Shown here one piece after another: positions 21,601 through 29,117 of a DNA stretch of 29,117 bases; position 1 is the first letter of the stretch; every line of letters starts with the position of its first letter. The stretch is from Emmonsiellopsis sp. PD_33 (lineage: Eukaryota; Ascomycota; Eurotiomycetes; Onygenales; Ajellomycetaceae), in the NCBI GenBank assembly GCA_032988165.1, contig JANTQF010000410.1, positions 1 to 29,117 of the forward strand, given 5' to 3'. Under the pieces are notes generated by a model. It was not told the origin of the DNA. It saw only the letters and a program-made list of their open reading frames with translations, and ran no database searches. Made by a program: the position numbers and the translations under genes.

Positions 21601-21654
21601 GGGGAGGGGTGTATATACTTTACTGTGGATCTCAAGCTCCTCCATTCCGGCCAT
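18644..21654 (-). CDS. osh3: Osh3-type oxysterol-binding protein (GOLD-PH-FFAT-ORD, 2 exons)
   Basis: A 36-nt first exon (21654-21619, MAGMEELEIHSK) joins 21544-18644 across a 74-nt intron, giving 978 residues. Order: GOLD-like domain (about 1-150, TISWSIQPHKKSLNFGIFKH), PH domain (about 215-308), FFAT motif EFFDATD (508-514) after an acidic stretch, and the OSBP-related lipid-binding domain (about 590-945) with PFNPMLGETFE. Osh3 proteins bridge ER and plasma membrane: FFAT binds VAP/Scs2 in the ER and PH binds phosphoinositides. The ORD handles PI4P and feeds PI4P turnover by Sac1. The family signature EQVSHHPP reads EKVSHRPV (705-712). The C-terminal LPLTDSRLRPDQRLLEEGD block is conserved. 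The short first exon is supported by Kozak context, branch site and exact homology to Osh3 N-termini. Confidence 0.9.
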
Positions 21655-22886
21655 TTTGTTAGATTTGGATTTCTGAAACCCAAGGGCTATAGTTTTTCAG
21701 GTCCGCGATCCGAAAAGAAGAGGGATTACGCGGTAAAAAAGCCCAGTTGTTACCTGACCATGACAAAGAAATTCTGGCGACGGCGGAGCAGGCAGTGCTT
21801 ACAGCGGAGCGGTTGGTGGGGACTGTGCGTAGGATGTGTCAACAAACGTTGGTATTTTTGGTGCTTCGAACGCGACCGCACTGGGAAAGTCAGCGCACAG
21901 CCCACCAGCAGCGAGGAGGGGGAAATTCTACGCGCTACACGGCGGGATGTTGTATAGATCGCGGGGGATGTGGTTGGATGCCAGCTGGATGCATCCGCCG
22001 CCTGAAACCAAATCAGCCTTGCTGACTCAGCATGCGGCTCCTCTGGCATGCGCTAGTCCAAAAGCAGCGAGCCGAGGCACGGATCCCTGCAATATCCGCT
22101 AGCTTCCATTGGCTGGCCGAGCTATCATGTGATTCCGCGCCTGTCTTCTAAATATTATGTCATTTTGGGCATCAAGCTTCGATGTATGGAACAAACCGTC
22201 AACAATGAGAGCAAAGAGCAATCTGCTGGAACTGCGTTGAGATCTATGCGGCAGTTACCATTTATACTATTACTTCTTGACTGCCAATTTTTTCCCATAT
22301 TACTATAAAAAAACCTAGAACCGCTGGCCTCGTAAGGATTGATCCTTTTTGGTCTAGTTGGAATTGTATTCTCACACATATTAATTCCTCACATGCCAGC
22401 TGAAAATGTCAGAGAAATATGATATTGATCATGAACCCGGAACCCCTCGAAATTTCTCGGCCTGTTCTCATTATTTGTCGAGGTGCAATGCTCCAAGGAT
22501 GGCTTATGATGTCAGAGGATGCCTGCACTCGCAATACCTCCCACTTGCAATCAACTTATGAGAATACTCTCAGGACAGGACTGCCCGCCATCCGAATTTT
22601 GTGGAATAGGAAGAGAAGAAGTAGAAAATGTACCGAAACATTTGAAGACTTGTACACCATAAGTTGCCCCCTATATCCCACCCCATCCCAATCAGGTGCC
22701 CACGGGGCTCTTCAATCCAAAGCATGGTATAATCATCATCAAGTCCCTTGACATCCTAGAGGCCGGAACAGAGGGTCAATCGATAGAATATCCCAATGCC
22801 TGCTACGCCTGCAGCCCCTCCTTGTATCGTGTTTGAATAGCACCGAGTTAGAAAATGCAAGTCAAGTTCCATCGACCCTCTCCCAA
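21655..22886. other. Intergenic DNA between osh3 promoter and the NLR-like gene
   Basis: This 1.2 kb includes the osh3 promoter and 5' leader and the 3' flank of the NLR-like gene. The longest frame (22419-22751, +, 110 codons) has no recognisable features and no splice partners. Part of 22240-22390 is AT-rich. No gene can be supported. Confidence 0.5.
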
Positions 22887-25800
22887 TTAGCATTTTCCAG
22901 CTCCGTTGACTGGCTCGACCGGGTGAGCAGTGCGGTTTTCGGGGGAACCACTTTTAATGGCCTTTTCAATCTTTGTTCCAATGTGTCGCTCGACCCATTT
23001 TTCAATCTGCACCAGTAAGTCAGTGGCCACTTCAAAAATATGAAGAATAGTTCAAGGAATTGTCACGCACTGGGCAGTATTTGAAAATGAGCCATCCCGT
23101 GAGCGTGAGCGTCAGACAGACGCCACCGAAAAGGATGTACCAGCGCCAATCAGGGTTGCCCTTTAATATATCCACGTTCATGCCGAATAAACTCTGGGGA
23201 GAGAGTCGGGTTTGTTAGTGTCATGGAGATCGAAAACATGCATTGTATCATGTTGCAAGGGACCATACCGAAGTGAACATCGCTGGTAGGAAAATAAACT
23301 ATTTAAAACTAACTTAGTATCTCCTCAGCTATGATATAAAAGTCGGATGAAACCTTACAGTGACCCAGCTAAGTCGCTTCATGCTCGTCGCTGCCGTTGT
23401 TGACCTTCGAGCCTCATTGATGGAGACTAAGTTAAACTCCTGCAAATAATTAGCCAACCTGGAATATAATAAATAACGGGCATACTAACAACTCGAATGA
23501 GATCGTTTGAAAGTTCATCCAGTTGACTGATTTTGGCACTGATCTCCCTTGAGAAGTCGTCTATTTCCTCTAGCAAGTGTTTCAGCGCTTGTCCTTCATC
23601 ACAGCGGCGACTGTAATCTAGGCTAAATCTTCTCGCGCCATTAATCTGGTCTCGTAGATAAGTTCGAAACTCGGTCCATCTTTGTGCATCTCTTAGGAAT
23701 TTCTCTAAAAGTTTGGGGTTCTCCCCCTTTGCAAATAAAACTTCCTGGCGCTGTGGTGGGAAAGATCAGTAAACTAGTTTCCCCGAAGCCCTGGTGAGGA
23801 CAGTGCACGCAGGAAACTCACGCGTGCGTTAAGATCGCTCTGCTCCCGGTTGAATAACTCTAGCCATTTACCTCTCAAAAAGTGCATGAAATGCTGAAAA
23901 AACTCAAGCCCGTTTTCTGGAAGGAAGAGATACGGCAGTATGCTAAAGTGGTCCCTTGATTTCCAACATCCCCCCGCATGTCCGTCTGGAAACCAAGCCA
24001 CGGACCATGCAATTTTAAGTATTTCATGTTCAGGTACAGCAAGGACTTCTGAACTTGAAAGACGTTGGAAACTTGAAGGGAAAAAAATCCGGACAGAATA
24101 GATTGTCGTGTTATGGCTTCCCTCGACCTGGAAAAATTGTAATTTATACGGCAAGAAAATAGCCCAGTCATGGGGGAGGTTTGGCCAAGAATACAAATTC
24201 TGCATTAACCTGGAAAGTCTTAGTTAGGACTTTTGAAATATGAGGGAATAAATTGCTTACAAGCAACATCTCTCTGTTCTACGTTCAGTAAAAATTCGTC
24301 CCATTTCGCTTTCGATCTGCCCTTGTGGAATGAACTGGATATACTTCTCTCCCCCTTCCCTTTCCGATAGCTTAACAGCATGCGATTCCTTTTTGCCGCA
24401 TGCGTGGTACCAGTCTGCTGCCCCAATATCCTTCGTATTTGCGCCGTAATTGAGGAGCAATTCGATAAAATTGGAATTCGTTTGCCGAAATGCAAGGTGT
24501 AGGGGGGTTGACCCTTCGCTGTCCTGGGAGTTAGTATCGGCTCCGGAAGAGATGAGTGCCGTTGCTAACTCGAAGTCACCAGAGGATATTGCGTTGTGTA
24601 GTGGAGTTCTGTTCCGGAAATCCCTAGTGTTGACGTTATATCCCGGTTTTAGAAGGGACTTGATTAGCTCGTGATGCCCTTCGCTGGCCAATATCTGGAG
24701 AGTGACGGTGTCAGTTGAGCTAAGCAGCTTTATCACCAGGTCGTGTCCCTCCTTTGCTGCCCACCACAGCGGAGTTTGGCCGTTCGTGTCCCGGGCTGTT
24801 GGGTCAAGCCCGTTTTTAAGGAGGGCCGTCGCCGCTTCGTCTAATCCAAAGTGGGCTGCCAGATGTAGACCCGTTACCCCCTTCGGCGCACCTTGGCTAT
24901 ATCCTGGTCCGCTCGAGCGGTTTGATGAAACCAGCATAGCCTGACAGGCGCTCGTAACCTTGTATTCGTTTTCGAGGAAGTTTAACGTCAACTTATCAGC
25001 CGGTTCTGGATCCTCACGGGCATGATGTCCCCAATATCTGGCCGCATAGTCATAAAACACATTTGACTTTAACCGGGCTTCAAATTGCTCATCCTGGCAA
25101 CAATAACCGGCGGAGAATTGATCGAAGGATAGGTACGTGATGCAAGTCGCGGTAATTTCTGCGTGGGCATTAGGGAACCAACGTCGCCGTGTTCGTTTGA
25201 AGTACTGCTCTATGGTGTAATGCGCGAAACGGATCACATCAGTTCTTTGTTCGACCATAACTAGGCCAGCGCATGTGGATATCGCTGCGCCAATATCCTC
25301 AAAATTGTCATCGCCAAGTGCTCGGTCGCCGACCTCCACTGCAAGGGCCTCTCGGAGTTCCAAGGTAGTTATGGGTCGTTTAGCGCAAACAATCCACGAC
25401 ATAACGCGCTCAGCGATATGCCGAAAGCCCTCTTTCTGGTCTTTGATTTTCGCCATGCTTTCCTCACACACTTGATCCAATTGTTTCGACTCCTTGGGAA
25501 GACTTAGTAGAGTACGCCTAACAGCCCTCGGTGTTCTCTTATCGCTGAGCGAATTCAGATGGTGTTGGGCAGGCAGGAACCTGACAACTGTTAACTCCGT
25601 CCGCTATACCTCGCACGGGAGAACACATACATTCCATCGAGCGATTTGATCAATTCTGCCTGAATATCTTCCTGCAGAGAAGAGCTTTTAGAGACAGACA
25701 AAGGCAAAAGGGACTTATGCCCTTCCAGGTATTTCCGCACATCCTCGTCGTGAGCACGGATCTCTATCTGTGTACTCCTCCCATGAAATATTCTCTCAAT

Positions 25801-27445
25801 ATCTGGAACGAAACGTGACGTTGCGAAAAACCTGATGTCTGCTCGGCGTTGAAGCTCAAATAACTCTTTAACTAAAAAGTCCCGGTCTTTGTCGGTATTC
25901 GAGCATTCATCTAGAGCATCAATAACAATGAAGACTTTAGAGTACTCGATTATAACCGAAAAAAGGGCCTGCGAAAGTTGTTTCAAAGAGGGCCGTGTGC
26001 CTCTCCTACTATGCGTTTGGTGTAAATCTTCCAAAGGTTTAGGCACCACCTGCCTCTGTTGCACCAATTGTTTCAGTAAGCTGGCGAGAAGATCCATCGC
26101 AGTCTGTTCAGGCTGCATCCCGTAATTACAGAATAGACATGCTATACCGGCTTCATCTCCATCGCGCAGGGTCTGTTGTAGTTCATCGACTACAATAGCT
26201 GCCATCATTGTTTTGCCCGCTCCTGGGATTCCTGGGCAGAAGAGCGTGGTCCCTCGTGCTTTCCACATCTTGTATTCTCGAGATTCCAATAGCCATATAC
26301 CCGTCCCTTCTTGTCGTTGTGTAATTAGCTGCTTCTGCTGGGCGGGGTGGTTTGCAGGCGTAAGCCAAAGAACGACCTTGGACACACGTTCTTGAAGTAT
26401 ATCAGTTAACTGTCCAAGCTATCATGATTTCGTAAATAACTGATAGATATAGTCATGGAGCAAAATACAGCAAACAGAGCTTACCCGAATTGGACACAGC
26501 TTCCGCGACAGGCAGTATTACTGCGGCACTCGGGATCGTTGAGGCTTCCTCTGGCTCAACCGCATAGAGGAGCTCTTTAGCGTACGCCGCCGCTGCCGCC
26601 GCTGCGTATCCTTCCCATCTTTTGTCTGCATGCGAGTCTACGTAGTCGCAAATACCACGAATACTCAGAGATGGGAATTGATCAACCAGTCCAACAGCCC
26701 CCACATCGAAACAAATAACGCCCAATTCTTCAGCGAGCTGATCTCTCACATTGCCATCTTTTATCATTTTGTTAACACATGCAACCTTACCGTGATGGAC
26801 CACTGGACTATTTGTGGTTCGAGGAGATCGATGCACAAGTTTGGTGACATCACAGCTATCGCACGATTGGCCTCGATTAGCATGCTGGCATCGGGGTTCG
26901 AACAGTCTATCCTGCCCTTGATACACGAACTGGTTGCTGATTGCGGTGTCCTCGGAAATAATTCTGGAGAGAAAATGAGGAATACGACTGCCGTCTTCCT
27001 CATACGTTGCTTGCAGCTTTGAAATCGCCATACAGAGCATCGGAGGCGGGGTATTCATAACCTTGGCCGAAGGGGGCAGGGTCAATATATCACATTGTAT
27101 CGTTTTTGAGGAGACCACAATGTCACCCAAACGAATGTCGTTTTCCACGCTAGGAACTCCTCCTCCAGTGCCTACCATCAAACCAAATCGAATAGATTTA
27201 AAGCTGGACAGCATCTGAGTTATTACTGTAGCCGCGGATCCGCTGTGATTTCCTGGGTCTGAGCAAGCAATAACAACAGTATGTTCGCCCATACTACCAA
27301 GCACATAGCGATTTTCGTCGCCCGGATGATTCGGTAAATTGTCGTGGACTTCGTCTAGCATGATTCTGGCAGCAACCATCTCGATCTGGCGAACACATAT
27401 CCAACCAACTGTATAAGCTTCATGGTTTAACCTCCGTTTCGGCAT
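22887..27445 (-). CDS. NLR-like fusion protein: PNP-like, NACHT, ankyrin repeats, CorA-type membrane domain (9 exons)
   Basis: Exons 27445-26485, 26390-25631, 25580-24261, 24209-23822, 23750-23490, 23439-23359, 23298-23269, 23193-23071 and 23006-22887 keep one frame: 1347 residues. A PNP/UDP-phosphorylase-like domain (1-310; GLMVGTGGGVPS, RGICDYVDSH) opens the protein. NACHT follows with Walker A GIPGAGKT (374-381) and Walker B VFIVIDALDE (473-482), then a winged-helix-like linker (about 608-790) and ankyrin repeats (about 807-957). After a DWYHACGKKESHAVKL linker comes a CorA-like part: soluble helices (1016-1230), TM1 with SLFGMNV (GMN 1271-1273), TM2 (about 1285-1305) and a 39-residue charged tail. 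NACHT NTPases oligomerise on ligand sensing; in fungi they act in non-self recognition and cell death. CorA channels are pentameric and pass divalent cations. I infer a membrane-anchored receptor. Alternative: two genes, unlikely because only 51 nt separate the ankyrin and CorA frames. Confidence 0.82.
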
Positions 27446-28154
27446 TGTGGAGATATCGTGATAGTGTGATCATAGGCACATCAGCCTCCAGCGTTGGATG
27501 AAGGGCAATATGACGTAGAGGCAGGATGGAGATTCGAAGAGACGGGCGGGGGTTAACAGAGCCAGAGGCCACGCCTGCTAACGAAGGCAGGCTTCTGTGC
27601 AAATTGGCAACGGTGGCTATTATAACATAGCAACGAATGGAGGCAAAACAGAGAGGAAGTGGGAACTTCCTCGAAAACAGTCAAGTCTGATCAATAAGTA
27701 CCACAGGCCCAGGGGACCCACGGCACACTGCTTGGACATAGTTGCGTGGTGCCATGACAAGACACGCCCCCTCAATAATGGGATGCTTGTAGTTGTGTGA
27801 TTAGGCGCCGCCGCATATGCAAGGCTATCACATTTGCTCGCGGGCCGCATCGATGCTGCGGGGATGCATGCATTTCCTCCAGGGCTATTGGCGAATCGTT
27901 GATAGAATTGAAGTCGTGGACGGTTGGACGTCGAGGATATAAATAGGCGCCGGAGGAGGAAAATCCAAATGTTCCGGAGAGTGGTGGAGAAGGAAACCAA
28001 GAACGACCATAGACAATATCAAAAACGTTCAACACGATGAGGATTGGATGAATGGGACACTATTCCGGCCTCTCTATCTCTATATTATTGACAATGTATC
28101 CATCATCCATAACCTGCTAGCCCTACGCCTGAAATCCACATTTCAACAACACCC
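27446..28154. other. Upstream region of the NLR-like gene
   Basis: This is the presumed promoter of the minus-strand NLR-like gene. It also holds a plus-oriented TATAAATA at 27938-27945 and a GCATCGATGC palindrome near 27847. No frame here has family features. Confidence 0.5.
27938..27945 (+). promoter_or_regulatory. Orphan TATA box (TATAAATA)
   Basis: A good TATA element facing right is followed by an A-rich leader and an ATG at about 28037 that meets a stop after four codons. No plus-strand gene follows, so it may be the promoter of a lost gene, or chance. Confidence 0.35.
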
Positions 28155-28473
28155 TCAAACCAGCTGGATTCTGCAAATTGCCAGTGCATGCCGTGTGCAA
28201 CATAGAGCCCTCTTCCTATCCTCTCTCCACGGCAAACTAAACCACGCCTTTACCAATGCAGGCGCAAACTCTGTGGCATACCCCTTTCCCCACTCGTCCG
28301 GGTGGATTGTGTATCCCATCATAGTAACGGGTACAAATTCATTTGTCCCTCCATAATCGATGATGCGGCCAGTGGGATCGTTCGCAAGTAGGATTACGAA
28401 GAGGAAGGTGAAGGTCCTAGTGACGATCCATTTCTGGGTGACGGAGATACCTTTGTGCGGTATAAACGGGCAT
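28155..28473 (-). pseudogene. GNAT acetyltransferase fragment
   Basis: The frame on the minus strand follows a TTCTAG acceptor at 28474 and encodes part of a RimJ/GNAT_3-type N-acetyltransferase. It has ISVTQKWIVTR, DPTGRIIDYGGTNEFVPV, GYTIHPDEWGKGYATE (the acetyl-CoA-binding GKGYAT turn) and LVKAWFSLP. The family usually has about 180-250 residues. Here the N-terminal third cannot be found upstream, and the end after LPWREDRKR loses similarity and stops. Both ends therefore look decayed. A hydrophobic stretch FTFLFVILL may be an unspliced intron or mutated sequence. I call it a broken gene. Confidence 0.6.
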
Positions 28474-29052
28474 CTAGAAGAGCAGAGCGTTAGTGATAGG
28501 TGAGTATACTTGGGGGAAATGCACCCACATGGATTTCCAAGATATGCTACCACTAGTCGGTGACTAAAGAGGGCAAGATATTGATATATTATATATGACC
28601 GGAGGTCATAGGGTCCGCGCAATTTCTGCCCTTGAATGTATGGCGAACACCAACTCCCGGGCGCTCTGCATCTGTATAGCGCCCATGGTGGAACAGCAGC
28701 CGCGGAGTGGAGATAGTGATCGCCGATCGGAGTTGATTCTGCAGCGCTTCAATTTACTCTGCAGGGATGATGGTGCCAAAAGAGGGTCCCCGAGCGGATT
28801 CGGTTGTTGCAAGTTGCAACGTCGGGAGGTGGCTGGAGTCCTGAAGGATCATCCATTGGTGGACCCGCCCACAGGTTAAAGTAACTATTCCACTGACTTT
28901 GCTGTTACAGTGAGCTTTGGCAGCTGACATTTATGATTTCGCCCTGAACTAATCAATCGAGTTCTCAACTGACCCTGCCTTGTATTGATGCTATAGCCTC
29001 CACCTATCTTTCCTCCTCCTCTACCTTCTTGAAATCTCTATCTTGCAGAAAA
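28474..29052. other. Right-hand intergenic DNA
   Basis: Short frames on both strands (such as 28595-28879 +) have no recognisable content. The last 150 bases before 29053 are pyrimidine-rich (CCTCCACC, TTTCCTCCTCCTC), like a fungal promoter and leader for the candidate gene at the edge. Confidence 0.4.
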
Positions 29053-29117
29053 ATGTTATCAACATTGACATTATCTTCATCAAAGAGTATAGAGGTAGGT
29101 TGGGTGTTGAACAGGTC
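29053..29117 (+). CDS. Possible first exon of a gene cut by the window edge
   Basis: An ATG in the context AAAAATG follows a pyrimidine-rich leader. The frame reads MLSTLTLSSSKSIE and then meets a GTAGGT that could be a donor (29095). The frame is also open to the end of the window. There is not enough sequence to name a family. Confidence 0.3.
   Translation, partial: MLSTLTLSSSKSIEVGWVLNR

Noticed and set aside
22419..22751. 110-codon plus-strand frame
   Set aside because: No domain, no homology I recognise and no coding-like composition; probably chance.
24206..24260. Model with two separate genes (PNP-NACHT-ankyrin and CorA)
   Set aside because: The gap is a 51-nt intron with GTAAGC donor and TTTCCAG acceptor that joins in frame; there is no room for a terminator and promoter.
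1..29117. CRISPR arrays, bacterial operons or complete transposons
   Set aside because: No regularly spaced repeats and no transposase or integrase frame were found; the genes have spliceosomal introns.

Overview
The window is nuclear DNA of a filamentous ascomycete, most likely an Aspergillus/Penicillium-type member of the Eurotiales. Introns are short (mostly 50-95 nt), with GTNNGT donors and CTAAC-like branch sites. There is a single dispersed 5S rRNA gene. The conserved genes (Nop13, Iec3, Rrp4, Osh3-type, Barentsz-type) are typical of Pezizomycotina. All exon models were built by hand from splice signals and reading frame, and all joined lengths divide by three. Family assignments come from motif recognition, with no database search.

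Left part (1-5037): a three-exon HSL-type alpha/beta hydrolase (+), a 5S rRNA gene (+) with its own TATA box and a doubled T-rich terminator, and the C-terminal remnant of a short-chain dehydrogenase (-). About 2 kb of AT-rich non-coding DNA follows, holding three consecutive inverted repeats.

Middle part (5038-21654): a housekeeping block. It holds a Barentsz/CASC3-type exon-junction protein (-), the nucleolar RNA-binding protein Nop13 (-), the INO80 subunit Iec3 (+, divergent from Nop13), an orphan Ser/Thr kinase with six exons (+), a secreted berberine-bridge-type FAD oxidase with eight exons (+), the exosome subunit Rrp4 (+) and an Osh3-type oxysterol-binding protein (-, convergent with Rrp4). 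Several encode RNA-processing or chromatin factors, but nothing shows co-regulation beyond the shared Nop13/Iec3 promoter region.

Right part (21655-29117): an accessory region. Its main item is a nine-exon minus-strand gene (27445 to 22887) for a predicted 1347-residue protein. The order is purine-nucleoside-phosphorylase-like domain, NACHT NTPase, winged-helix-like linker, ankyrin repeats, then a CorA-type two-helix membrane domain with the GMN signature. This looks like an NLR-type immune receptor fused to an ion-channel-like module, and its PNP-like domain appears to have lost canonical active-site residues. Upstream lie a decayed GNAT acetyltransferase fragment and an orphan TATA element. 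A possible first exon of another gene is cut by the right edge.
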